Assembly: GCA_037043235.1 (NCBI GenBank)
Contig: JAWRVZ010000004.1
Location: 1,764,001 to 1,828,000, forward strand
Direction: 5' to 3'
Length of the DNA: 64,000 nucleotides
DNA from: Rhodeus uyekii
Lineage: Eukaryota > Chordata > Actinopteri > Cypriniformes > Acheilognathidae
The translations under genes and the position numbers were made by a program. Under the pieces are notes generated by a model that made no database searches, was not told where the DNA came from, and saw only the letters and a program-made list of their open reading frames with translations. This document shows positions 36,504 through 48,789 of this stretch, piece after piece (the stretch's first letter is position 1; each line of letters starts with the position of its first letter).

Positions 36504-36917
36504 AGGGCCAGATTTACTGACAGCTTGTACCAGCATAAACCCTCTTTTGCAGTTAAAAAACTACTGTCAGGATTTACTAAAGACATGCAGTGAAAATTTA
36601 GCGCTGAAAAGGCATGGACAGGGTTATTTTTGCGGCTGACCTTATTACATATGCATTTGTAGGAGGTTCCTTTTCAGATGCAACATTTATGGTAGGAGAC
36701 GATTTAAATGAATCACGCAAGGTGATTTACTAAGGATTGCACAATTCAATTTATTTATTTTTTGCACCATTATCTACTGCCCAAAAAAAGCATGACTCTA
36801 ATTTGGACTGCTCTTGGTCGATTGTGTTGGTCATTATGGTATTAGTAGATTGTGCACAGAACTATCCACTCCCATTGATGCTTTTTGGGAATTGCACCGT
36901 TTAGTAAATCTGGCCCT
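36504..36917. mobile_element. MITE with 'agggccagatttact' inverted ends
   Basis: The left end AGGGCCAGATTTACTGA and right end AGTAAATCTGGCCCT are inverted copies of about 16 bp. The 414-bp interior carries TGCATTTGTAGGAG, GAATCACGCAAGGT and TTTACTAAGGATTGCAC, also present at 13530-13700. Its superfamily is not clear, and the target duplication was not resolved. Confidence 0.75.
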
Positions 36918-39900
36918 TAATAAGCACTTCCTTGTCTAAGCTTTAAATCACACTCTATTTTAATACTTTCGGTGCTCAGGACATTGAAAATTTCTTTATA
37001 GTAGACATGATTTCAAATGCTGTAGGCTATGATGACAGATCCTAAAGTTAGTCCTATATAGGATGTATTGAGGGTGCAGGGCGGCCTCATGCTTTCTGTA
37101 CAGCCTGGCCCAGCACACTTGATCCCAAACATGCTTTCATAAGCTTTTTCCATTGTGATTTAAGGCCTCTGGATATGAGGAACTCTGACCTTTCAAATAG
37201 CTGACTATAACACTTCAGATTTGATTTTTTTTCTCATATGATAAGGCTACTGTGAAGCATTCAATTGTCCTTTGTCAGTCCTTTGTTCGTGCCTTTGCCT
37301 CCCAAAATTGTCTTTACTCTGGTTTATTGTTTCCTGAACAATAGCTCTGTACTCTGCACTGACAGTCTGTCTAAACATCGCCAAATGGTTTCAATACAAA
37401 GACCAGCTCTTTAAAAGTGCTCGGACAGATATTCAGCAATTGTTTTGGGGCACTTTGGGACAATGAGGAGGCTATCGGGGTTAAGGTGAGATACCGGGAA
37501 TGGAAAAGTGGAGGCGGTACAGGTGCATGTGCATTTTGTGTATGCGAGACAGAGAGCGAGTATGTGTGGCGGTTGAATGATGGTTGATGGTTCATTGCTG
37601 ACAACTCAATGAATGCCTGGGGGAAGCCTCTCATAATGCAACATTTGGGCTGCCGCAGTATTCTCTCACAGGTTAAGGGAAGGGATGTACAGAGAACTGC
37701 CACCTTAGCCCATAATGCATTCTTCACCAGCGCTCATCATATCAGCAGCAGGCAGACCTCAAGGAAATGTACTTTGTGCTCTCCACACAATGTGAGAAAG
37801 TGCTTACTGTGACTGCACTTAACACAGAGCAATGTGGAATCCTAGATTAACCTTGCTATGATTTGGCTAATTTGGTTGGAGTGACATTTCCCAGAGGCTC
37901 AGATGAGTCCCTCTTGAGTTTTTCAAATAACTCTCAACATGCACAGTTCGGGAGGCAGTCGAGATTGCGGATGATAAGGGGCAAGTTTACATTTGAATAC
38001 ATTTCCGGCATATAATCAGTGTCCCTCGACCCTTTGCAATGTTCCAGTGTGTGTGTTTTTTTATAGTAAACAAGTAGGTTGATATATCAAAGGTTGATTT
38101 CACAAAGGATACATTCTTTATTAAATGTCACTAAACCTTGGTAATTTCCTCTTTTGGTGTAATCAGGAAGATAAATGATGGTTCATTGTGAAGTCTCTGT
38201 TAGGAAAAAGAAAATAAATCACTGAACCAAGGGAATTATGGAGTAAGTTAATCACTGATAATGATCCCTCTGGTTTTTAGCTGGAGGAAGAAATATGGTA
38301 GGTTGTTGTCAATGTTTTGTTAATTTTGAATGTTTGTCTCTTCCCTGAGAACAGTTGTTTTAATAATGTAATGACGTTATACATGACATACATTTACATA
38401 GACACTGAAACGTACAACTAAAATGTAAATGATTTTTAACTTTACAGACGTAAAAATATATGTACGAATCCTACACATTTTTTTATATAAAAACTGTGGC
38501 ATTAATTGTATTCACTTCTGTTTTCAGTTGTATTTATTAAACACATTTTACTCATCTACTAAAATGCTAACATTTCACTCTCTTCTCTGTGACTTTTGCT
38601 ACAAACTAATCTCGAAGGATTTCGTAATGTTAAACAAGGCCTCACTTTAAACCCTTAAAATGAAAACTGTTTTTGTAACCATTTAACCATCATTTATCAT
38701 GTAATATTTATTTTCTCAGCATAGTCCTATGCTGTTACTGACAATGACACCATAAAATATACAAAAAAATCTAAGGGCTTGTTTATACAAAGTGCATTTT
38801 TGCATTGAAAAAACACAAGACGCGGACATTGCTATGGACAAAAAAAAAAAACACTTGAGACACAGGAACCACTCGGCTCACACGCTCACAACAAGGACGA
38901 ACACACGAGTTATGAATGTCCGAATCCCGACCCAAAACCGAAACTGAACAAGACCAAAGTATCGGGATCAGACATCATAAAAGACAAGACGTTACACAGA
39001 CAAGAGTGCAAAATTTTGAGTTTTTTAGCTGTAAATATACACAATATACAGGTCACCCTGCCGCCAGAACTCGACTATTTTATGAACACACACATAGATG
39101 TATATATGTATTAATCCCTCATTAGTGGCTGTTTCTATAGGCATCTTATTTTCTTAAAAATAAATGTATTCGCTTTAGAAGGCATGCTTTAAACCTAGTG
39201 GAGTTGCATGAATTACTTATGATGGATGGATGCTTTTTTTGGAGCTGCAAAAACTGGACACTGTTCAATGTCATTACAAAGCCAGGATATTTTTTTTATT
39301 TAACTCTGATTGTGTTTGGCTGAGAGAAGATAGTAACATACACCTAGGATGGCTTGAGGGTGAGGAAATTATGGATTTTCATTTTCATTTTAAGTGTCCA
39401 AATACATTTTGGTGCAGCTGTACATCAGAATTGGAGTATTATTTAAAATATTTTTATATATTTTATTTTAGTTTACATTTGAGTAATTAAGTTATGTGCT
39501 TTTTTCACATAACACTATTTCTATTTACCTTTAATATATCTATTAACCAAATGCTTTCTATGAAAAGCATACACTTTGTGCTCTGTCAAAGGCTGTTAGA
39601 TGTCATGCTAAACACCATGTCATTTTTATGGTGAAAGAAACAAACATTCTTTAGGTTATGGGTGAGCAATCTCATACTGTGATTTTCTGTTTACTTCCTT
39701 TGCTCTGATGTCCTACTTTCCTTTTCATCTTTGTACATTTGAATACGAGTTGTTTTTGCATGAATACGTTTGATACAATTTATCCTATTTTACACTCTTT
39801 GCCTCTATTCATTTGTAAAGCATTGGGAACCAATGAGTACCTTGTCAGCTCAGATATGCATTTTAGTCAGTTTCTTGATAACCCCAAAGCAAACTATTTT

Positions 39901-40076
39901 GTTCAATTGTTCAGTTTGTTTCCTACTATACAGATGTAATTGTTTTCATGCAACACACAAATATGTATGCAAATTACACAAGGATTGAATAATTTGGTCT
40001 TGGAGCTCTTGTATTTCTATCAGTTTTGTGCCAGCTAGTCAGAATGATGCTTTGTGTGAGGAACATTTCAAAATGT

Positions 40077-40500
40077 TAAGGGGTCCTATTATGCTTTTTC
40101 ACATTTTCAAATTTAATTAGTGTGTAATTTTGCTATTTGAGCATTAAACGATCTGCAAGGTTACAAAGCTCCAAGGGCAGTCCAAAGGGAGATATTTTAT
40201 TTAACTGAATCCACTTTCCAAGAACCGCAATGAACAACTTGTTAGGACTAAAACACCTTTTTACCAGAACTTATGAATTCACAATATTACTTATTTAAAT
40301 GATCTCCGCACACTGTGCTAGAAAAGTGTTGTCATTATGTCAAAGAGATGCTGAACGTAAAGAGTGGTTAAAATGTATTTTAAACAATATTCCTGAACAT
40401 TATAACCCTGACATTTATCTGTGTGCTGCACATTTTACGGAGAACAGCTTCCAGTTTTTCAGTACAATGCAGGATATGCAAAAAAGATTCTAAAATGGAG
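40077..40500 (+). repeat. Interspersed repeat, 'ggggtcctatt' family, with THAP-like remnant
   Basis: It begins AAGGGGTCCTATTATGCTTT and includes TTTGAGCATTAAACGATCTG, CCAAAGGGAGATATTTT and an inward coding remnant. The opposite-strand fragment at 1480-1650 belongs to the same family. The outer right end could not be found. Confidence 0.6.
40299..40493 (+). pseudogene. THAP-domain-like fragment
   Basis: A 64-codon frame with KEWLKCILNNIPEHYNPDIY followed by LCAAHFTENSF matches the second half of a THAP zinc-finger, where a Trp, a Cys and a His-Phe pair (C..HF....F) are conserved. THAP domains are found in host regulators and in P-element-type transposases. It sits in a repeat and ends abruptly, so it is a transposon relic. 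The N-terminal Cys pair is degenerate (only one candidate, HCARK, is seen). Confidence 0.45.
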
Positions 40501-41329
40501 CAGTTCACACTTTGTCAGAACAATTTGTTGTTTTTGTATCACAACTTGCAAGTAAATAGTAAATCAGAAAAATAATTTAATAAGTATATTGCCTGTTTGC
40601 ACTTTGTTTTCCAAAGTTAAGTGCACACTTTTCTGTGCTCTAAGTTTAACATGCATTTAAGTTATGTTTACAGCGTTACTCTAGATTTGTAATGAGACAA
40701 GTTTGAAAAACCTGTTTTCGCAGAAACTTCAGTTCTAAGAAAATATAAATCAAACTGTTAGCTCACATTATGCATTTAAGCAGAAACAACAAGCTCATTA
40801 TAGCAATTATTACAAGTTGTGATCATAATTATTATGATATATTGAAAATTTGGCAGTTGTGTATTGTTTATTCAGAGTTTGAGTGCAGGGGTTGGCGTCA
40901 TCTCTTCACGGGTGTTGGTTTCACCTGAAATCTGTAAGATGATTCTAAATTGGAGCTGGCATAATCTCTAGTTACTCCAGGATGCGCATCCCGAGGTAGA
41001 AAAAGAAAAGCAAATGGAAAATAATTAGTGTAGCTATGTGATTCTCACAAAACCATAACAACACCACATCCCTAATGTTTTTAAATGTAAAATGTTATTT
41101 AGTCATATAAAAAAGCATCAAAATAAAGACAAGACTGTTCTCTACCTCACACAATGTGTAATTTCAACATTTTTTTTCTATTTTACTGCTGAAATTCTCA
41201 TTACCGAAATGTGTCCAGCTGAGTCAGAATATATGTTGTAATTTAAACACGTACAAATAAATATTCAGAAGAAAAATTATGTTCTACTAGATTTTTTCAG
41301 AAGATAGAAAAATAATTTACTGAATATTA

Positions 41330-41335
<6 letters not shown>

Positions 41336-41391
<56 letters not shown>
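41336..41391. repeat. (TAA)n microsatellite
   Basis: About eighteen TAA units in a row. Confidence 0.97.
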
Positions 41392-41394
<3 letters not shown>

Positions 41395-41699
41395 AAAAAG
41401 TAGGTAAATTATGTCCATGACTAATGTTCTCATCCTACACAAAAAAATCTAAGGACTGTTTAAAGAAACAGAATTTAAATAAAGTTTACTCAAGAATGCT
41501 ACCAGGTAAGACGATCACTTTATATTTCTCCATTTAAATGTCAAATATTCTCCTCAGAATGTGTACACGACATATTGATTGCCATTGCTGTAAGAGGTTG
41601 TTTTCCACATTTAGAAATTGTTGATTTACAGTTTTTAATGAACATGCACTTCATTAAAGTCTAATGAATTTAAACATTTAATTTTTTAATGCCCTTAAA

Positions 41700-42060
41700 G
41701 ATAGCATTAAATGGCCTCTTTAAGGAGTCCCGTCAAACATTTGTGGTGCGGCGGGCTGGTCCTTACTGCACACATTTGTAAAGTTCTACGATCCAAGAAT
41801 TGGACTCTACACCATAGACACAGTTGTTATCTCAGTCACTTGTCATTATGAAGGCATGGGCATTGATGTTCCCACAATTCCTGTGTCTTTGACACACCGT
41901 CAGTCCCCTTGAAAGTATTTCCTGGTTCATAACATCACCCGCCTCTAACGTCCTTTCACACCATTGGTTTGATTTCACATGTTTAATGGCGCAATCACGC
42001 AGAGCGTTCCCACAGCATCTTCGACGCAGGGACCTCTTCAGGGATTTTTTAGGAAATTAT
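41700..42060 (+). mobile_element. DIRS-like element 3' remnant
   Basis: The plus strand reads AGWSLLHTFVKFYDPRIGLY (about nt 41753-41812), which resembles the C-terminal end of the DIRS tyrosine recombinase (family pattern AGW.S.HTFVRFY with the catalytic Tyr). The DNA ends with GCGTTCCCACAGC...CGACGCAGGGACCTCTTCAGG. This terminal sequence is similar in wording to the inverted ends of the element at 14727-16360 (GCATTCCCATAACGC...GATGCAG). Only about 360 bp is left, with no reverse transcriptase. Confidence 0.55.
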
Positions 42061-42399
42061 GTTCAAAAAGTTCTTAAGTTGTAAGTAAATGTTTTTAAAT
42101 TAATGTTCACAAATACTCCAAATACTTTGTTTCTAATGTCTGAAAAAAAAGTTAATTCAAGGATTTTTAACATTTTCATGTTTGAAATTTTTTTAAACTA
42201 AGTTTTCATGAGAATCACCTAGCCGCTAACATTTCTAGCAACAGAAACTCATACTCATTTGATTTTTATATAACTGGACATATAACCTATGTACAGGATT
42301 TTGGTCCAATAAGTAATACCTCTTAAAATAATTAAATGTTCATCCAATACTTGTATTATGGCAACTGAATGTGTTATTTTTAATCTTTAACACACTCTG

Positions 42400-42866
42400 T
42401 CAACTTTGATAATTTAGGGATTTCATCTGGTCGTTAATCCTCAGCATGACAGTGGAAACTAATTTCATGTTTTCCAATAGAAACGGGGGTGTCATGTTTA
42501 TTGAATATAGCAGAGGGCCTAAAACAGACACTTGTGGCACTCCGTAATTTACTGATGTTAACTTGGATAATTCCCCGTTTAAATAAACAAAATAGTAAAG
42601 GTAGGTAGGCATGATCTAAACCACCTTTATACCCGTTCCTGAATGTAATTTTATATGCCATGATCTATAGTGTCAAACGCAGCATTATGATCAAGTAAAA
42701 CTAGTATTGAAATGCAAGACTGGTCAGAGGCTAGAAGCAATTTGTATTTTAATGAGTACAGTTTCTGTGGTATGATGGGGCCTGAATTCTGACTGAAACT
42801 GTTCATAGATATAAGAACAATTTCAAGGTGCACAACTAAAGTGAAGAAGGGAAGAAATTGATCCAT
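42400..42866 (-). pseudogene. LINE reverse transcriptase fragment (L2/Rex-like)
   Basis: On the minus strand one frame reads LASDQSCISILVLLDHNAAF then DTIDHGI, the region with the first catalytic Asp of the reverse transcriptase. A second frame reads VNYGVPQVSVLGPLLYSINM, the VPQGSVLGPLLF motif, and a third carries KHEISFHCHAED, where YADD is expected. Several frameshifts and a deletion between the blocks show that it is dead. It is the upstream part of the type of protein whose C-terminus is found at 11840-12220, but the two are unlinked insertions. Confidence 0.85.
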
Positions 42867-43727
42867 AACACTTTGAAATATTCAAAACTTTTCTAAAGGT
42901 ACAGAGGTCCACCATAGTTTCACAAAATCCTGTGGAAAACACTGCAGAGCTATCATATGGCTAGTGCGTGAACCATTTTAACATACATGCTTTTGTGTTC
43001 ATCCTTTTTTAAGCTTGAAAGGTCTAATCCCTATTAATTTTAATTGTATGGAAAAGAGCGACCAGAACACCGGTGAGTAAATGATGACAAAGTTTTCTTC
43101 TTGTCAGATCTTGAATCACTATGATGCTTTTTAAAGCACTTGTTAAAAAACATCCTAAAGCCTCTCCATCCTCTTTATTTATTTATTTATTTTGGTTTAT
43201 GTATTCTGTGGGTGTTTTGCTGAGTCAGAGGCTCCTCTTCCATATACCAGTGCAGGATTTACCTTTCTGTGCCATGAGACAGATTCACCTCGCTGTAAAG
43301 TAGGATATAAATAGGTTTCACTGAGGAATATTACAATAAGGTTGTATCCTGGTCTGGGGAACCCAGGGAGGTTTTTAGTCTAATAGAAGCATGGCAGCCT
43401 CACGTTGTGCTATATTGCCTCTCATTACTCAAGGACCTCAAGACATATTTGTCATATTGGCACAGTTCTGATTTCCTCACAGTATTTGACGCCAGTAATA
43501 TTCCTCCCTTTGTGAATACAGCTCATTGGGGAAATGCTTCCCACTGGATGTCTTGCCAACAAAGCAATTATGTGCCTTAATAAACCTTTTTTTCAGTTTT
43601 CTGGGTGCACTCAGGTTTCTTTTATTGGTGTATGTACCTTTAAGCATTTAGGCATTAGTTAGGGCTGTGCACTAATTCTTCTGAACTCCTCTGAAGGATT
43701 GTACTTGTTATTTTCTTATGTTCACAG

Positions 43728-43859
43728 CCAGGAAATACGAAAGTGGGGAGTATTTAAATATCACAGGCATCACTCGAGATCAAGCTGGAGACTATGAGTG
43801 CGGCGCCGAAAACGACATTGCTTCACCTGACACTAAGACCGTGAGAGTCACAGTCAACT
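43728..43859 (+). CDS. negr1: negr1 exon 4 (Ig-like domain 2, second half)
   Basis: The 132-bp exon follows TATGTTCACAG and ends at AACT/GTAAGT. Two bases complete the split Ala codon, then RKYESGEYLNITGITRDQAG, DYECGAENDIAS and a VRVTVN strand. The DQAGDYEC motif carries the F-strand Cys pairing with exon 3. NIT is a possible glycosylation site. It ends with one base of the next codon. Human NEGR1 has this exon one codon longer as far as I recall. Its length is a multiple of three, so skipping would keep the frame but would remove the domain's second Cys. Two opposite copies of a transposon bracket it (34801-35430, 48854-49486). Confidence 0.95.
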
Positions 43860-45602
43860 GTAAGTACCATATACTACTTTTGTTTATGTTTGTTTACTGT
43901 CAGACAGTGTAGAGTCACATGTGCAATGACATTGAGCCTTCTTCCCTCTCTTACTGGAGATACAAGTTCTTTTCCAAAAACCTAGTGAGGCTGTCAACTG
44001 TCTACTGCATCCTAACTGAAATGGGACATTGTAAGTGACCGATTTGAAAAGCTCTGCATAGGCAGAAACTCCATGTATAATAGAAATAGCAGTCTTCTTG
44101 CAAAGCACACACAAAACTTGCTTCACAGTTGGTTTAAATTGAATTTGGTGTTAGCATAAGCTAACGGCACAATACTCTAATAAAATGTGTTAAAATAAAT
44201 GTTTATTTAAACTATATTTATTGATTCTAAATAAATTTTTATGATTTTGTTTATAACTTTACATTTTATTATATTATGGTTACAGTATTAATAAAATAAA
44301 GTCACACTTTATATTAGCTTCCTTTAATTACAGCATATTTACATTTAAAAAAATACCTGTTAGTTGAAATGTACATATTGTAAAACTGTTACTGCTATTG
44401 ATATGGGATATGGGTAAGGTTTGGTTTAAGGGTGAATTACAGGAAGGGACAGTGTAATTACAGATGTTATTACAGAAATTAATTACAGCTGTAATAACAG
44501 TTCATTTAAAAAACTATTTCTACAATAAGTGCATTGCATCAAATGTTAGTACATCGTAGATAAAGACCTAATATAATATTATAATTTATAATCCACATTT
44601 CTGTCATCTGCCATCTTAAATTAATTTTCAGCTGCTCACATTGCATTCTGTAATTGTTGTTGCTGCTGGCTGTTCACTAGATTTTTAAGTAGAGCTATGG
44701 TCTTTCTTCTGTATCTCCAAGGCCAACTGGGATGGGAATTAGAATAGAATTCATGGTACTGGTGTTTCTTAATATTTAACGAAAGAATTCCCTTTTTTGT
44801 CGGGGATGGAATGATTAATTTTCCGTGAGAAATGGTCTCAGTGTTATACGGAGTCTTCTATTATGCAGGTAATGAGTCTCTCAAAGTGTGAAAAGACAGT
44901 AATGAGCACTCCAAGCATTAATGAATTATACTGACTTTACCCATCATGCTCATAGTGGGAATCTGCCTCCCACCAAATATAGGGGGAAGAACACTTGACA
45001 GTTTCTCTTCCTCCTCTTTTCTCTTTTAAGTCATTTTGTCTCATCTGCGGTCACAGGGATCATTAATCTCTTTGTCTCCGTATATACCATATGCTGAATC
45101 ACGGCACAGCGAGTGCACATAAATCAGATAGCCGACACTTACACCAGAATAAATGTGGCGTTCAGACCATCAAACGCCACCTCCCTTTACTATCATGCAA
45201 ACACAGACTAATGGGCAGATAACCACTTGGAAATGTCAAGATTTGAGCGGGAATGGCTCGATGACAAGGATGAAGTCATAAGTCATATCACATCTCCTCC
45301 CCGTCGATTGTATTGACACTCTCTAATGAGGAGTGAAGCTGAGAAGATAGAGGAACAGCTCAGAGCTGAGTCTGCTGGTCTGGAATTTCTTCACCTTAAT
45401 GACCATTTTCAATGTGCAATTCCTTCATTTTATGGCTACCAAATTTACACTATTCTACATGTTCTACATGCATAATGTTTCTTGGGTTGGATGGTAGCAA
45501 GGGTTTTGTCAGGATTTGTTAGGCCCTGTGGTTAGATGTTTATTTCTCATTGAATAAAATTTGTACCTATTTTATAGCATTTAAATGATATCGTTGTGTT
45601 TT

Positions 45603-45908
45603 TGTCAGGATCTAAGTACAGCGTAGTGTTTATTATAAACCAAAATTAACAAGCAAGTACACTCAAGAACAACGACACAAACAAACAGAAGAACTGGGAT
45701 AAAATGTGACATTGACAGTCAACTAGACAACTACACACTGTTCTTAAATACACACCAAACTAATTAGGGAGACGGGACACACCTGAACAGAATTAACTTA
45801 ATCAGTTACCATGGAAACAGAAGGGCAGAGGACAGGGGAAAACTGAAATGATGACCGACAGATTAAACAGAGGTGAACACTAACTAAACACCAAACCCAA
45901 TTGTGACA
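45603..45908 (-). mobile_element. Solo LTR (Ty3/gypsy-like), TSD gtttt
   Basis: The 306-bp unit runs TGTCAGGATC to AATTGTGACA. A perfect GTTTT duplication is at 45598-45602 and 45909-45913. Read on the minus strand it starts TGTCACAATT, has GTATTTAAGAACAG as a TATA-like site, and AATAAACACTACG before the end ATCCTGACA. The order promoter, then poly(A) signal, then TGACA is that of an LTR. It is antisense to negr1 and directly abuts a fish repeat at 45915. Confidence 0.9.
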
Positions 45909-45914
45909 GTTTTC

Positions 45915-46035
45915 ATTTTTATGAGGACATTCCATAGACGATATGATTTTTATATTGTACAAACTGTATATTCTATCCATTAACCCTAAACCTACCCCTA
46001 AAACTACCAATCACAGAAAACTTTCTGCATTCTTA
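45915..46035 (-). repeat. Teleost interspersed repeat, reversed 'tccccacaaag' family tail
   Basis: The plus strand shows ATGAGGACATTCCATAGACG, TTATATTGTACAAACTGTAT, AACCCTAAACCTACCCCTAA and ACAGAAAACTTTCTGCATT. These are the reverse of phrases typical of the family found at 4978-5175 (GGGTAGGGTTAGGG type). It is truncated where the solo LTR at 45603-45908 inserted. Confidence 0.55.
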
Positions 46036-46138
46036 GATTTAGAAGAAGAAGAAAACATCACTTAGTGTGATGTATAGGCTACTTTACTCCAGGAACAAAA
46101 CAAAAAAAACACAAGATGTGTGTGTACCTAAACCACAT

Positions 46139-46163
46139 TCACACACACACACACACACACACA
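46139..46163. repeat. (CA)n microsatellite
   Basis: A short uninterrupted CA run of about 24 bp, contributing a Ser-His-Thr artefact frame. Confidence 0.9.
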
Positions 46164-46344
46164 TTAAATACATGCTATTTTTAGTTTATTTTTGTCTATA
46201 TACTGTATATTCTCTTTTTTTTTTTTACATTTTTATGGTACCATCAGCAAATCGCCATTGTCCAGAATGTTTAGTCGCATGGCTCCGGAATGTTTAGTCA
46301 CATGGCATTTGCGCTAATGGATGGATTTTTACAGCTATTATATG

Positions 46345-46939
46345 CCCCTTTTCCACAGTCACTATTCTGGTGCTGGTCCCTGGCCTTTGTCTGTTCTCGA
46401 ACTGTTCAATGCATTTCCAATACAGAAAAGGGGGTTCTGGGCTGGAAAAATACAAACTTGCTGGTCTCGAATGGAACCGGGGATTGGAGGGCAGAGAAAT
46501 GCTGATACTCTCTCAGTGAGCAATGTAATAATGTTGCACTACATTGCTCTTTACATATCAACATATATAAAACTATATAGGTGTACAAAAGAGACCCAGC
46601 GTGCAAAAGAGCGAGTGAATCAACGGTTACTGCTTCAGTTTATCTCCAAAAAGTATTGGTGAGAGTACTGGCAGTTTATGCAAGCTGCCAGTTCGCTAGA
46701 ATTACTCCCAGTACTGTGAACAGCAAAACAGTGTGTCACACTGTCTGCACTAACAATGGGACATGCAAAATAAATTTAGGCTGGTCATAGGCAGGTAAAT
46801 AACACATAGTAGCATTAAATTACCATTCATTCCTGTGAAAGTCTGTGAAAACACATGGCCGGTTCGCAATAGGCTCCAGTTCAACTGGCTGAGAACTGGC
46901 TCTAGCTCCAGAACACAAACCGCTCTGGTGGAAAAGGGG
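46345..46939. mobile_element. MITE with 'ccccttttccac' inverted ends
   Basis: The left end CCCCTTTTCCAC and right end GTGGAAAAGGGG are perfect inverted copies of 12 bp (13 with one mismatch allowed). Interior words such as TCTGGTGCTGGTCCCTGGCC and GAACTGGCTCTAGCTCCAGA resemble a MITE-like family I recognise in fishes. No transposase is readable. The flanking bases (TATG and TAATA) do not give a clear duplication, so the superfamily is left open. Confidence 0.75.
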
Positions 46940-48789
46940 TAATAGACCTCCCTGGAACCAAGAGGTTGAGGTTCCATTCGACTTACAGTGATTTACAATG
47001 CCAGCTAATGTAAGCAGTACCAGCTGATCTTGTTCCCATCAAAAAACATTATGTTTTAGAGCAGGAAAATGGATAGACATAATCCCAATATATCAATCAA
47101 AGCACTTTCTCCCACTAGAGCTGGGTAAAGAATTAGCTGGAATGGAGGCACCAATGCTGGATTTAGAAGAGAAGGTGTTATCTCACCATTATGTCCTAAA
47201 ATAAAAGTGAGAAGGATGCAAGAGAACTACTCTGCTAGTGCCCGTTCCCTTGCTCAACGACATCCTCAATGTAAGATGTGCAGAGCTAATAGGATTTTAT
47301 TCAACCACTCAACAGAAAAGGAAAAAAAAAAAACTTTCTCTGCATCAGAGTACACTAAAATATGCTGTTCTGCATCTGAGGATATTATCAGTTTAAAGTG
47401 GTAGGCATGGTTTAGGTTGCCAATTAATTTCAAGCATGCTAATGAAATTAAATGAATGCTTAGAAAAATCTTGTAAAAATCATATAAAACGTTGCATGGG
47501 CAGAACTACTTATAATGTGACATCTGTGACACCTTTCTTTGTATTTGTAGTTTTATTAGCCTAACAAGACTGCAGATAGTGTGACTTGACTCTGACATTT
47601 CAAGGGTAATCAGTGTAATTAAATACACGCTAAAATAATCCGGTTTGAAAATAATTACAGCTTTTAGGTATGTGCGGAACTGACCTTCAGGTTAATTGAA
47701 GATTATGACCACTAATTGAAATAAGCTAATTTATTAGATGAAACCTAATTCTGTGCATGTGCTTTAATGTATTTAACACATGCATGTGTTCGTTGTATCT
47801 TTATTAAAGCCACAAGGACTTTTGTTGAAATGTATGAATACACCATAATAACATCTAAATGACGACCTACAGGTCGTACAGTATTTACCTACAGTATTTG
47901 CACGTCTGAAAAAAAAATGTATATGCGGTAAATGATAATATCCCAATGGATCCATGTGTGAAAAACATCATCATTTACTGTTATTGTGGTTACTCGTTCT
48001 CTAGTGAATGCTCAGATAGTCTTCTGTCAGCATTCTGTGAAAGTCATGTAGATCACTCAGCTAACTGTAATAATGTTAACACGTGAAATAATGCCCATGA
48101 TGACCTCCGGTTTATAACATTCATATGTAACCACTAAGGTGAAAAAGCAAGTAAGCATGCTTATTCCTAACAGAAATTTGGCATTACCCAGACATTGTAA
48201 ACGTTACCCAGACCTGCGGATACCAAATCAAGAAAATTAAAAAACATTTGGCATACCTCGTAGATATTGTATCGGAGAACTATGACCACCCGACGCGAGT
48301 GCGCCTTCCTGGGCAATCAAGGGGCGAAAGACACCATGGAGGAATTTCCCTCCTTGAAAAATGACAGAGTCCAAAAATGCAAAGGTACCTGAGAACCAGG
48401 GTCACAAGGCTGGACTGCAACCCGATGAGAGTGCACCTTCATGGTCATGCTAGGGTCGAAAGACTCTGGAAGATTGTGGTATTGAATTTTTATCCAAAAA
48501 CGCTTCAGGTTGCTGAGGAAGGGTAACCTCCAGTCGAACAAGATTCCTGAAAAATGGAAATATTAAGTCCAAAAAGGTTATGGGTCACTTAGAATTTTTA
48601 TAATGTTGTTTATATGTTGTAGATATAAAAATGTCATTCAAATATTTCCATAGGTGGCTCGTTTAGGACATACGCACGTCACATGTACATATATAAATAT
48701 ATGTGTGTGTTGTGTGATTGTGTCTATATATTTAAAATGCAAAATAAATTTCTTCTATTTACTTTACTAATTACTTCTATATCTATATA

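Larger units (their letters stand above)
33656..43727 (+). other. negr1: negr1 intron 3
   Basis: An intron of about 10.1 kb with GTGAGT donor and TATGTTCACAG acceptor, phase 1. Elements within it are listed separately. The stretches 34020-34790, 35440-36500, 36920-40070, 40510-41330 and 42870-43720 show nothing I can name, apart from a short 'gtgagtaaatgatgaca' repeat fragment at 43073-43090. Confidence 0.85.
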
